From positions 1 through 21,612 of the forward strand of contig JAJOHG010000412.1 in NCBI GenBank assembly GCA_021029095.1: DNA of 21,612 bases, in the 5' to 3' direction. Each line of letters opens with the position of its first letter. Position 1 is the first letter of the stretch. Shown here piece after piece: positions 10,806 through 20,807 of this stretch. This DNA is from Phellopilus nigrolimitatus. Lineage: Eukaryota > Basidiomycota > Agaricomycetes > Hymenochaetales > Hymenochaetaceae. The notes under the pieces are model-generated. The model was not told the origin of the DNA, searched no databases, and was given only the letters and a program-made list of their open reading frames with translations. A program made the position numbers and the translations under genes.

Positions 10806-11538
10806 CCTGTTCTCGCAAGTGCAAGACTAGCAGCCGTGCAGATGAGAGGTGGAAAACGTTTCTGAGTCGTGTCGCGGCGTCCTAGACCCCTTCCAACCAC
10901 CGGGCGTCTAGATCCTGCCTGATGGGAACCCGCTGCCGGCATGGAAGTTGCACGAGTCCGAGATAATCAAGAAGTCTGTCTTCTTCCTTCAAGATATAGA
11001 TACCATGTATCCGTAGTACCGAGCCACTTGCAAGAGCCGAGGTGTTACTGCAGCTGTCCCGTGACTTGATCCACGCAACGTGTCGCGTCGACGCAACCGT
11101 CTCTGCTAGCATCGACGACCTTTTTTCTAAAATCCAGATTTTCCTTTCTGAAGTATCGCAAATGTCTAATGTCCTTTTTTGAATCTATTATCTCTTTCTT
11201 CATATATTTTTTACTTATAAATGTCCCGCACAAAACTGGTAGGGGTTGATGTCGAGCAGTATGATTGATATGAAGGCTGATTTGCGCATCATCCATAGGT
11301 TTCTCATTCATACAGTAACATCGCAGATTATCAACAAAAGTTGTATCTGTACGTTGCGACTTTCTTTCTTCAAATTGATAAAGCTGACACGAACTTTATG
11401 TCGTTCCATAGTAGATAAACCGCCTCCGGAACCGACGCGCAAACATTGGCATCTGTAACCCCTTGCCGAGTATCATCCGGTACAAGGAACAATTACTATA
11501 GGCCACCAGTGGCTTTCTTAACAAAGGATTTTTGCGCT

Positions 11539-11969
11539 CCTGAGGGCCTGCTCGGCTCCAGGAGTTGCGCAGTCAACGCTTGGGTTGGCTCGGAGTGACG
11601 AGCTCCAGTCACAAATCCCGATCTGATGGTTTGACCAGTTATAGTATCTTATGTCACTTGCCGCGTCTAAAATTGCTATATAGGAAGCTGTGTCATACGG
11701 CATAATCGGCGAACAAAATCACGCCGTTACAGCTTCAAGTTGGGCAGTCATTCTACCTCCATAAGGCAATCACAGCGTGATTTGTTCGCCGAAGTGCGGC
11801 ACTTCCACGATCATTTTCTTCAACTGTGAAGGGAAATACCCTGCTGATTCGTATTCAAATAAGGCTAGCGCATCAAAATGCTTATATAAAATGATTGTGA
11901 CTAGGGCTCGTCACCGAGCTAACCCAAGCGTTGACTGCGCAACTCCTGGAGCCGAGCAGGCCCTGAGGG
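11539..11969. mobile_element. Non-autonomous terminal-inverted-repeat element (MITE-like)
   Basis: Arms 11543-11586 and 11921-11964 are a perfect 44-bp inverted repeat. The match continues inward as an imperfect repeat to about 11617 and 11893, giving arms of about 75 bp. The 8-mer CCTGAGGG occurs in direct orientation at both ends (11539-11546 and 11962-11969), overlapping the arms by a few bases. It may be an 8-bp target duplication of the hAT kind, but its register is one or two bases off. The interior of about 275 bp has no transposase and carries a nested inverted repeat. The family was not recognised. Confidence 0.75.
11707..11791. repeat. Nested inverted repeat inside the TIR element
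   Basis: CGGCGAACAAAATCACGC (11707-11724) pairs with GCGTGATTTGTTCGCCG (11775-11791), differing only by one A in the A-run. The loop is about 50 nt. It sits near the centre of the larger element, so the element has two levels of palindrome. Confidence 0.85.
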
Positions 11970-12129
11970 TTCTAACATAGTGTCTCGCGAAAATCTCCAA
12001 AATAACCAAAATCCCTGGAATAATGATGGCACACTGAGTTAAATTATAAATAAATTCGAACGGATCCAAATATGCGGTCGTCCAAGATCATAGAAGAGAA
12101 GCAAAGCAACGTTCTGCTTGTTCATGCAA

Positions 12130-14522
12130 TCAAATTTGATACCTGTAACGTATATGCCGATCTCCTTGTCGAATTCTCTCCTCTTCGCTGTCCTCAGTCG
12201 TGTCTCCTCCTTCTTCCTTACCCCCGCCGTGACCGACAAGCCTGTCGCGCCTTTGATTCTCCCGCGCCATTGCCCACCACAGATATGCCGCAACAACGAT
12301 GGCAAAGCACACATACCCAATTGCGATGATATGCGGTTTGCGGAACCTGTGGCCCGAGAAACTCGGGCGGTATATGAGCACGCCGACGACGGCGCCTATG
12401 TCGCCGATGGTGATCTGGAGGGCGACGGCGACGGCTCGCTTTGTCTGGCCGGAGACGTTCTCGCTTGGCCAGCTGAGTAAGAGAGCGTTCCCGGTGTACA
12501 CGCCTGCCGTGGCGAAGTGGACGCCGACATACTGCCCTCCAGCTGTCTTCGAGGCGATAAGAATAACGTAGCCTAGGTATGCATACGGTCATGAACATGT
12601 CTTTTTCGATGAGGGTAGGATGCGTTACCGATGATTGCGATGAAGCCACCTGCGATGATGAATACCGCCCGCCTTTCATACTTGGCAGCAAGGTACGCTG
12701 CCCCCCAGATGGAGAACGCTGCCACCGCGTACGGAGGAACAGTCATTCTACCCCAATTCATTGAGACTAAGCCGCTTGAAGATGGAGGATACGGTACATA
12801 CAGCTGCGCCTGCCATGCCTGGAACCCTAGCCCGGCTATGATGGTCGGCTGCAAAGAGGTCAGCTTGAAAATCATTTCAAACTAACCGACTCGTACCAGA
12901 AAGAGGCTCAAAGAGTACAAAACAAAACTGCAGGTTCAACTGACTTAACGATTGAGTGATCAAGAAAGGAAAAGGAAAACACACGCGTATCCATGGAACA
13001 GAAGTGCGTACGCCCAGACGAGGTGATCAGTAAGGGCCTGGCGGACATGCTGCCACTCGAACGCCTCGTCTTTTCCAGCGTCCGAATCTGCTGCGAGACG
13101 CGCAAGGAGGCGCGCTCGCTCTGATTCTGTTAGCTGTGCAATTTCATTCCTGACTGAGCACTCGTATTTTAATTAGAATAAGAAAGTGCTAAGGCATACG
13201 AATTTTGCCTTGTGCGACCAAGTAGGGACGATGAAAAAAGCAATCAACGATACGACCGCGGTGAGGATGCCTTCGAGGATGAAGATCCTGTATAAATAAA
13301 TTTGTCAGCTTGAGGATGGCATGTACTTAAGTTTAGGCCTAGCTCCGCACCATTCCCAGCCCCTTCTCCCGCCCACTCCATCCATGAGACCGATGGCATA
13401 TGCAAGGACACCTATAAATTATTTACATGAGTCGAAAAATTGTCAGAATTTAGTGGATTTCAGTTACCTCCAAAGGCGCCTGCTAAAGCCGCACCGCCAA
13501 AGAAAACGGCTACTCTCCAATGTCTCTCCCGTCTTGAGACAAGTAAGCTCGCAAAACTGAAGAATCTCGCGAAAAACAGCTCCTTACCTTCGATAATAGA
13601 CGGAAAAAACATAGATAACACCCGGGAACCTAGTGTATTATATTGTAAATCGGGACTGCAGAATAAGGGTACAGAAATGCCTTACAATCCAGCTTCAGTT
13701 ATTCCAAGCACTGGGTTCGATTATTAGAAAGTAGGCCAGTCGGAAGAGGAGGGAGACGGAAGCAACGCACAAAACCGGATCCCGAAAAGGCCCGCCTGGT
13801 TTTTCACGAGTCCTTGGCAAACAGAGACAATACCCCATAGAAGAGTGATGAAAGGCAGCCAATATTGAGGATCAAAGCGTTTCAGTCTTAAGAAGAGGTA
13901 AGATGAGCTCGTCTTAATTCATTATGAGGAATTTAATTTACATTATCTGTAATAACACCCAGCGATTAACAAGAAGCCGGCAACATCAAATTATCTTGCA
14001 GAGCGACAAAGAAGAAAAATACGAACGTTGGAGGGTACTTCGAACAAGACGTAGGCCACGAAATAAATTGCCAGAGACACGTTGTAATTTGCTCCAGAAA
14101 CATGTAGGTCCTATGCGAAGTCAAGAAATGCATATCGGTCAAAAAATCGTGTCGTCACATACAGTAACCAATCCGTCGAGCCTGGGATAAGTAGGCTCAG
14201 TCATGTGAAGTGATTTGTCGAAAAGCATTCTCTTACTTGGCATTCCCAATGTTCGAACTGAGTTGAAAATTATGAGAAACCACTCGACAAATTTCAACGG
14301 AGTCGACGTACCGGTCCAAGAAGCTCAGGAGGTACAACAGCGTCAAGACGGGCAACAGTCTGCGGTATCTCCGAGTCTAAGCAAAGCGTATTAGGTAATT
14401 CCTCAAAACTGCACTTGCCTCCAATCCACTTTTCGAAGAAGCTTTCGGTCTTCCTCAGAATCGAAGTTATCGCCCGAAGTTTCGCTGTCTATTAGAGACG
14501 CAGCTTTCTCTTGCACAGACAT
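12130..14522 (-). CDS. MFS transporter, anion:cation symporter (Dal5/TNA1-like) family
   Basis: The model has 16 exons on the minus strand: 14522-14419, 14359-14312, 14257-14237, 14181-14163, 14110-14027, 13946-13942, 13886-13771, 13710-13686, 13629-13588, 13532-13468, 13411-13351, 13287-13200, 13133-12985, 12927-12897, 12848-12629 and 12572-12130, giving 506 residues. Every junction keeps frame. Family landmarks in order are RLLPVLTLLYLLSFLDRSN (TM1 and loop), FVAYVLFEVPSNIILKRF, GIRFLLGITEAGLFPG, RHWRVAVFFGGAALAGAFGG, GLMDGVGGRRGWEWIFILEG, YSLSLFLPTIIAGLGF, GNALLLSWPSENVSGQTKRA. These fit a 12-TM plasma-membrane uptake carrier for organic anions such as allantoate, nicotinate or similar; the substrate cannot be told from sequence. 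The C-terminal tail is acidic and cytosolic. Intron 1 has GC-AG ends and exon 6 is a 5-nt microexon. The start ATG is overlapped by an upstream out-of-frame ATG at 14568. Confidence 0.94.
13942..13946 (-). other. 5-nt microexon (exon 6 of the MFS transporter)
   Basis: The five bases ATAAT are flanked by an acceptor (TTATTACAG) and a donor (GTAAAT). With them the protein reads V-P-S-N-I-I-L-K-R-F, the usual motif after TM4 in this transporter family. Without them the neighbouring exons do not join in phase at the conserved point. The intron on the 3' side is 55 nt, normal for this genome; the one on the 5' side is 80 nt with a weak GTTCGT donor. The only alternative (one 135-nt intron ending TTAAG before 13911) adds T-S-S-Y-L-F-L-R and spoils the motif. 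Confidence 0.72.
14360..14418 (-). other. GC-AG intron (intron 1 of the MFS transporter)
   Basis: The 59-nt intron starts GCAAGT directly after AG and ends CCGCAG. It joins K-V-D-W-R to L-L-P-V-L-T-L-L-Y, the expected family sequence. A GT donor four bases downstream with an earlier acceptor would also stay open but adds Q-T-R-R-Y-R, which breaks the match. Confidence 0.75.
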
Positions 14523-14587
14523 GGTGGGTGAGAGCTCGAAGAGACTCCAGACAGACCGTGGAAGCCATCGTTACGCAGAGCATTCTC

Positions 14588-14595
14588 TATATATA
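14588..14595 (-). promoter_or_regulatory. TATA-like box of the MFS transporter gene
   Basis: TATATATA lies 65 bp upstream of the MFS start codon. Transcription starting about 30 bp downstream would begin near 14558, just past the out-of-frame ATG at 14568, so that ATG may or may not be in the mRNA. Confidence 0.45.
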
Positions 14596-15413
14596 ATCCG
14601 AGGGTTTGACGCGAGTAGAGCAGATCATGGCGTGCTTCGGGCGGCGTCATCTTAGATATGAGCACAACGCTTCGATACGATCACTGCGGTTATTTTTGAG
14701 AGAAAGAAGGGACAATCAATAGCAATAGCAGGCCGGAAGTCGAGCTAGCCGTGAACCGCCTCAGAAAACCCTGGCTCGGAGCTAGCGCTTGCGGTCGCCG
14801 TGATCCAGGAAGCGGGGGTTGCCGACATTCCCGATTGAAATTTTCGGAATATCGCCACACGCCACCTCCTCTGTCTTTTCCAAACACGGCCACAAAATGC
14901 TCTTCGAACAAAACAACTCGTAAGTAATCTGGACCCTCCAAGAAATGTCCAGTCCAGTTATTTTTTTCTTGTGATGATCACTCTCCTATGACACTCCTCG
15001 GGTCGTGTGGCGACTGCGTCTTGCTTGCTCCCCCGAATTCACGACTACCCGTCAACCTCAGCTCGGGCTTACTGTTTGGTCTCAGGTCCTCCTGCATCTC
15101 AGACGGTTGCTATAAATTGTCGGGCCGCAATTTTGCTTGTGGCGTTTCTCTGTTATAATTGACATCTCTCGTGCTGAAGGTCGTGCACACAAGCGACCAC
15201 CGACCTCCTGAAAATCACTAACTATGTTTTCGTCTGGAAAGCACCCACTTGTTCTGGGTCGTAAACGAGTGGAATGTCTTCTTCGTGCCTGACGACTGCG
15301 AAGTGCACCCTGGGACATCCGGAGATACGTATGCGCAGCGCTCCAGTTTGCTTCTGTACTTCGACCGCATCCCCGTTAGGACTCGAGACGTTTGCGTATT
15401 CTGACGACAAGCA

Positions 15414-15420
15414 TATAAAA
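15414..15420 (+). promoter_or_regulatory. TATA box upstream of the 15468 gene
   Basis: TATAAAA lies 48 bp before the chosen ATG at 15468, a normal core-promoter distance. An ATG at 15431 lies only 11 bp downstream of the box and in another frame, so it is unlikely to be in the mRNA. Confidence 0.5.
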
Positions 15421-15467
15421 CGAGGCAGCAATGCGAGGGCCGGGCACCGTTCCTTTGCCTCGAATAG

Positions 15468-16359
15468 ATGGCACACTGGCGCTCTCAAAGCGTCCCTGCG
15501 CTTTCAGCAGCCGAAGATGTAGACGCCCGCCACTCAAGCAAGACAATGCAACACTCTGCACTCGTCAGGTCGCCCCGGCCGCCGCCCACAGGCATGTCGC
15601 CTCCGCACCAGACGCTGTTCGAATTCGCGAGTATCCGCTTCGGCGATTTCGAAAGCTGCCTGCAGTTCATGAACACTCAAGGGGTGGAGCTCGACTTGCG
15701 TGCGAGCGCGGAGCGGATGCTCTGGCAGACGTACAAAACTTTCGAACGGCTCATCCGCCGCGACTTTGACGCACGGCTTCAGCCGCTCGTGCAGGATCTT
15801 GCGAATCAATGTGTGCAGCAGTATGCACTCCTCGACTATGGGGCGGACTGTGGGTACGAGAGACTCAGAACGTACTTGCACAGGTGAGAATTTCATTTTA
15901 CTGTTTATTTCTTCTTTCTTTTTCTTGTGAATAAAATGTGCCGATGCTTGGTTTTGCAGATTAGTCCTGTCTCCAGAGCTGTTAAAAGCAGCCTACTTAG
16001 AAGAGTACGTCTCATCGCCAAGTAAACGAAAGCAACGGAATCGGTGCTCACACTTTCGGGACCCAGGTTTATGAGGTTGCCACAGCACGAGCGGCTCGAG
16101 TTTATCCGAAGGTAAAGTCAAATGTCTTATGATTGAATGCTCTTCCTACAACTTCCACAGGCCTGTCGCCAGCCACATAGAGGTGATAAGAATATTCTGT
16201 GCGTTGTTCGACCATCTGTATGAGAAGACACAGGCCGAAGCACGCTACAAGACAGAACAGACAATTCTCAATAGGGTCCAACTTCGCCTAGAAAACGTCC
16301 AAGCACAACTGTCTCACAGGAGGACTATCTCCCCGTCAGAAATCGGGAGAGCAATCTGA
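15468..16359 (+). CDS. Hypothetical protein with C-terminal coiled coil
   Basis: The model has four exons (15468-15883, 15960-16004, 16067-16111, 16161-16359) that join in phase to 234 residues; introns are 76, 62 and 49 nt with GT-AG ends. I do not recognise the family. The first 40 residues are low in structure and rich in Pro/Ser. From about residue 44 (PPHQTLFEFASIRFGDFESC) the protein looks folded and helical. The end (about residues 190-225, EQTILNRVQLRLENVQAQL) has heptad-like spacing, suggesting a coiled coil. There is no signal peptide or membrane segment. The start is uncertain: methionines at residues 27 and 43 are alternatives, and only the part after 43 looks conserved in character. 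It converges on the SnoaL-like gene 197 bp downstream. Confidence 0.7.
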
Positions 16360-16556
16360 ACTCACCTCCTGGGGACTGGTCAAGAAAACAAGAAAACGAA
16401 ACGAGCGGAAGATGGGTATAGGAAATGAACTTCTGCGGCATGGACTTTATTATTATCATTATTTTGGATATTTCGGACAGCCAACTCTGTTGAGGAGTGT
16501 ATCAATAGGGATTCAACTAGACACACAGACATTGTATTCATTACGCACTTTATTTC
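16360..16556. other. Short intergenic region between convergent genes
   Basis: The 197 bp contain the 3' flanks of two convergent genes and an AT-rich run of TTATTATTATCATTATTTTG type near 16448-16470. No clear hairpin or gene was seen. Confidence 0.5.
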
Positions 16557-16997
16557 TCAGGAGAGCTCCCCCCTGCTGGCCAGGTATGCAGCCCCAGTGT
16601 CCGCCCAGACCTCGTATACCTTCACCTTCAGCTGATCGTCGAACTCGAGCATGTAGGTGAACACTTCCGGCCAGCTGTTTCCCGTGCTCTTCCATGTAAA
16701 CACGGCGTGGCCTCTCACCGAAACCTTCAAGTTCTCCGTGTCAACGACGAAGTGTGAGAAACGCATTTCCTCGTAGGACAGTAAGTCTGCGATGACAGTG
16801 AAATATTCTTTCGCTCCGTCGAGTCCTGCGAACGGACGGCCGAGAAAGGGGGCTAGTTGTTGCAGGCCGTGCTCGACACAGACAATATTATCGCTGGAAG
16901 AGAAGTGGTCGAGGATGTCGTCTAGCGGCTTCTGGCTTGCAAAGGCATCGCAGAACGAGCGGGCGGCAGTCAATAAGAGTGCGTATTTTGAGGACAT
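16557..16997 (-). CDS. SnoaL/NTF2-like domain protein
   Basis: This is a single-exon gene of 146 residues on the minus strand, the usual size for one stand-alone NTF2-fold domain. It opens with helices (LLLTAARSFCDAFASQKPLD), then the pattern D-D-I-L-D-H-F-S-S-S-D-N-I-V-C-V-E-H-G and a G-x-x-G-A-K-E-Y-F helix, and ends with beta strands (KVSVRGHAVFTWKSTGNSW, TYMLEFDDQLKVKVYEVWAD). This is the layout of SnoaL-like/ketosteroid-isomerase-like proteins, which can be small enzymes or ligand binders; catalytic residues and substrate cannot be assigned. There is no signal peptide, so it is probably cytosolic. Lack of introns is unusual beside its neighbours but common for short fungal SnoaL genes. 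No biosynthetic cluster is visible around it. Confidence 0.82.
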   Translation of the reverse strand: MSSKYALLLTAARSFCDAFASQKPLDDILDHFSSSDNIVCVEHGLQQLAPFLGRPFAGLDGAKEYFTVIADLLSYEEMRFSHFVVDTENLKVSVRGHAVFTWKSTGNSWPEVFTYMLEFDDQLKVKVYEVWADTGAAYLASRGELS

Positions 16998-17505
16998 TGA
17001 GTTAGTGTCACGGTATTTGAAAAAATTTAATTGTTTGCACGGTCAAAGAGAAACCCTAGTATAGTCCCGATATGGTAATAATGCTTGGTCCGAATATCGG
17101 CATAAGAATAAGTGCTCTGCGCTTCGATCAAGTCCCTAACATATGTATCGACGTGCTTTTGAAACAGCCGGAGGCAACCCTGTGTACATGCATAACATTA
17201 TAGTAAACACGTTCTGGCCGACCACAGGCTGTACAGCCAGAGCGTGTTTACTATAATGTTATGCATGTTAAAATTAAAGATGAGCGTGACAAGAGGATTG
17301 ATCGAGGTTATACAGTAGTGACATTGTAATTAGTAAATATACTGAATGGGGACGCGCAAGACCACACACGCCGCCCGTCGTCCTTGCCCCGTTTCCACCT
17401 TTCGTCGCTGCCGTCGCTGCCGTCGACGTCGACGGCACCCGCTCATTCTTTTCCCGCGTCGTCTCGTTTCTTGATGAACGCCGGCTGGTCCTTTTATCTT
17501 TCCCG
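16998..17505. promoter_or_regulatory. Divergent promoter region containing a long hairpin
   Basis: This 508-bp region lies between the SnoaL-like gene (minus) and the serine-rich gene (plus). It contains the inverted repeat at 17186-17268. Close to the plus-strand start, a short GC-rich stretch (17402-17436) repeats CGTCGCTGC twice, followed by CGTCGACGTCGACGG. No gene was recognised. Confidence 0.5.
17186..17268. repeat. Long inverted repeat (32-bp arms, 19-nt loop)
   Basis: Arms 17186-17217 and 17237-17268 are reverse complements except for one G-T position near the loop. The arms read inward from ACATGCATAACATTATAG. The sequence is unrelated to the palindrome at 7281. It sits in a divergent promoter about 190 bp from the SnoaL-like start, so it may be a foldback element or cruciform-forming site. 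Confidence 0.92.
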
Positions 17506-20500
17506 ATGACAACACGACCGACGCTTGCCACCAAATCCCGGCGTCCGCTCTCTGCAATATTCCTCGGGAGCCCCTCTCAGATTCCCGAACTTCCTGATCT
17601 TCCGAGCAGTCCGAGCTCATCTGGATTGCCCTCGCCACCCGCGACGAACTCGACGGGCAGCGGTAGCAACGGCGGCGGCGACGGCGACGGCGACGACAAC
17701 AACACCAGTCTAGGCAGCGCGCGGATCCCTGTGTCTCGACTCATGCACAATGGCAGTAGACTCTCCTCGAGCCGTCAGCGCAGCGCGAGCAGGTCGTCGA
17801 GCGATGACGGTGACGAGGGGAACGACGAGGACCACACCGCGAGGCTGTCGAACGATCGCCGCCTGTCCTTTCACGCTAAAACGGATGATAATGAGTCGGC
17901 CTTGCAACGGGTTAAAAGTTTGACTCAACGCAATCGATTGGTGCGAATTACCCATTTTCTGATTTAATTTACATGTCATCTTATATTTTACATGCTGGAC
18001 GTAGGTTCTCAACAAGCTCGCTTCAATTTCTTCCGGTTCACGACTCTCCACGCCCTCTCCAACTACTTTGAGCCGACTATCACGTTCCCCTGTACCCTCA
18101 TCTGCAAATTCTACTGGTACTTCGTCTCGTGTATCTAATAACAGTGCTCGTCGTCGCCCAGAATCTCTTTCTCGTGCTTCTGGCTCTGAAACTGAACGCG
18201 AACATGCGCAAGATGCCACCTCGTCCTCTGACGCCGAAACGCCGACTTCCGCGACTGCTTCTCATTTTCGTTCCGCGAGCGTCAAAGAACGCCGCGTATC
18301 TGCTCCTATAGCACCGAGCAGGGACTTGGTGCGTCCGTCTTCTCGAGAAAGGCCGTCGGAACCAAGCGAAGCCTATTCAGCTGGGAAACGGCCGCTCAGG
18401 CCAGAGAGCCGTGGTAGTGGGGAGGTCGAGGCAGCTGCCTTGGCCGCCGTAGCAAATTCTCGGCGGCGCAGTCCTTCCGATGTCCGGCGCAGGCAGCCTT
18501 TACCGCGTGAGTTCCGAGGCGGAAGATCCAGCATAGATGAAGATGTAAGCACTGTGATTTATCATGACCACTGAAATTGATTGTTTCTTGGTAGCCGCCT
18601 CTGGAAGTCCCTTCAACGCCTCGGAAAAACTCTGATCGCGCCTCGCTTTATTCTAACCACAGCTCCCCGTCTTCTCGTGTTGCCACGGTTTATGACTCGC
18701 CTCAGTCACCTCGGGGAAAATCTCAGCGCTATTCAACTGTGCGAGAGATGACGCGCAGGCACCAGACGCGGTGGCTATCCCAGGATATTATCTCGCCCCC
18801 AAGAGGCGGGTCTGAAGAGGACGCGCAGGAAGGCGGGGAGGGAGCGGTGAGAGCCCGCTGGTTCTTGGGGGTCGGAGCGTCGTCGGAGAGAGTCTGCGAG
18901 CAGCCGGTCTGGCTAGGCGTCGGGATGATGGAGAAGATTGTTTCGGCGGTGGAGAGGCGGGCCGGCGGGTTAGATTGAGCAGCGACATTGGCGCGAGGCC
19001 GTCGACGTCGCGTGCAGAGACGATGAGGGACAGTGCACGGTACAGCGAACGGCCATCGACTTCGGACGGCGAATTTACCGGGAGCCCGAACGCCTGCAAA
19101 CCCGACAAATAACGTGGCTCAACGGAATGCGTACACCGTCCAAGCTGATCGACCGGCTACTTCCATGGCTGCTTATTACGATGAGCCGCGCACCGCGCCC
19201 CCGCAACATCGCACGTACAAATCTGTGCATCCTGAATCCGAAAGAGAGCGTCAAGCGCCCGAGCTCGCCGCCGAGGCGCCCGCTCGTCCCGCCCTCTCAA
19301 TCCCGCAACGTATACTCAATTTCTTCTGCTGCCGCAAACGGACGTACCAGTGGGTCTCAGTCGACACTCGGTCGACGCGCCACCATGTCACGTTGAATGC
19401 AGCCTCGGCTGCAGCCTCTGCGACCGCGGAGTCCACGCCAGAGCACACGCGCCTCATGCTCGACTCGCTCAATATGTTTGAATCCCAGATTGCACGCTTG
19501 CCATCAATGGGCAGTACGACAACGGTGACGATCCCCGAGCTAGTTCGCTCTGCACAAAATATTGTACACTCGACCAACGCTTTAAACGGTCTCCTGCGAA
19601 GCGGCACTGCGCATGCGCTGGAAGAACAAATCGACGCGGAGGTTGGGGATGACGGGAAGCCGATTGACCTTGTGGGCTTTGGCGCGACGTTGGAGCGGAA
19701 TACAGGGAGAGCGTGCGAGTCAGCGATGAGCTCGTACGCACCATGACGTCTTTCCTCCTCGGCGTGGGGAAGGTGCTGCGCGATACGACGGCCGACAAAG
19801 TGCACAACCGGACGATATCACTGGACGAGACGATCTCGCGGCGAAACACGCCGGATGTCGCGTTTGCGGGCGGCGGACGCGCTTCGACGGGAAGCGTTCT
19901 TCGGATGGGCACAGCAGTGTTGACTGGAAAAACGGCGCTGGGGAGGCTCTTCTGGAGATATGGGCGGGACTTACGACGTCCTTTACATCGTTGAATAATT
20001 CCTCGTCGGCTTCGTTACAAGCTCCATCGTCATCGCGCCCTTCCGCTGCTTCCAAGGCGCGGTTTGAAGCCGAGAATGGTCCAGAGCCTCTCAATGACGC
20101 GGTCACGAGGAAGCTTTCACGGCTATCCCTGACAACTACACGTCGGACGGATTCTTCCCAAACCTACGCGACGTGCAGGCGAGGGAACCCACCGCGCCCG
20201 CTATGCATGCGTCGTATTCCGAGGACTACGAGAATCCTACTGACTCACCCTTGGCGGCGGCCAGTGCTGCGCGTCAGGGCCAGCCGCCCCGCCGCGCGAA
20301 CACGCTTGCCGTGCCTCCGCCCCTCTCAACGCTCCCTTCGGAGTCCCTCCTGACTCGGAGGACATCCGTAAAGGCATGCCGACGCTGAGCCGGCGCCCGA
20401 AGGTGTCCACTGCGTCCGTGGCAAGTACCCGGTGCGCCGGCCATCTTTCCGCAAATCACAGGCTCCGGCGAGCCGACGACCGCGATCAACAAGACACAGG

Positions 20501-20807
20501 CGTCTCCGGAGCGGCCGGTTGTCAGGGGCGGGCGCTCCGCCGGACCTGCACCGCGCACATTCTCGCGGACGTCCGCCGCGGCGCTCGCGGGGCTGCAGCA
20601 GCAGATCGAGCAGGACGGCCGGAAGCGCACGACCTCCGCGAGCTCGGCGCTTGAGAGCGAGGCGCGACAGGCGCGGCTGGGGTCGGACAGCGAGCGAATG
20701 GATGCACGAATGCGTCGTCATTGGATAGTAATACCTCCGGGATGTCCACGACGCGCACGGGCCGCGATCGGCGGGGAACCATGACGGGACTCTTCACGCG
20801 GTCATAG
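17506..20807 (+). CDS. Large serine-rich basidiomycete protein, frame-disrupted
   Basis: Three clean exons open the gene (17506-17940, 18005-18544, from 18595; introns 64 and 50 nt). They encode a Ser/Pro/Arg-rich, probably disordered protein (MTTRPTLATKSRRPLSAIFL, then SSPSSSGLPSPPATNSTGSG). The open frame stops at 18976-18978, but protein-like sequence continues to a stop at 20805-20807 through about nine frame changes. Pieces in order include VVGESLRAAGLARRRDD, RPATSMAAYYDEPRTAPP, a helical block (MFESQIARLPSMGSTTTVTI, RVSDELVRTMTSFLLGVGKV), ENPTDSPLAAASAARQGQPP, LSTLPSESLLTRRTS, IFPQITGSGEPTTAINKTQA and a tail ending GTMTGLFTRS. This matches a conserved agaricomycete family of unknown function known to me only by pattern. 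It is either a recently broken gene or a stretch with many indel errors; the pieces contain no internal stops, which favours errors or very recent decay. Confidence 0.7.

Larger units (their letters stand above)
10806..12129. other. Intergenic region holding an inverted-repeat element
   Basis: This region lies between the helicase start and the 3' end of the MFS transporter. It contains the helicase promoter and the TIR element at 11539-11969. AT-rich sequence lies on both sides (11110-11220, 12040-12060). Short open frames here lack motifs, and two of them are simply the two TIR copies translated. No gene was recognised. Confidence 0.6.
14523..15467. promoter_or_regulatory. Divergent promoter region (MFS transporter / unknown gene)
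   Basis: This 945-bp region lies between two divergent starts. It contains a TATA-like box for each direction (14588-14595 on the minus strand, 15414-15420 on the plus strand). Overlapping open frames on both strands at 15222-15520 have no motif and no supporting splice sites. No further gene was recognised. Confidence 0.5.

Noticed and set aside
11518..11980. Two short open frames sharing the peptide RANPSVDCATPGAEQALR
   Set aside because: The shared peptide is only the two terminal inverted repeats translated on opposite strands, not a duplicated gene.
15222..15488. 88-residue minus-strand frame with a fairly protein-like stretch
   Set aside because: It overlaps the TATA box and start of the 15468 gene, has no motif, and no splice sites extend it.
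15612..15624. tRNA B-box-like sequence GTTCGAATTC
   Set aside because: It lies inside exon 1 of the 15468 gene, and no acceptor stem, A box or cloverleaf can be formed around it.
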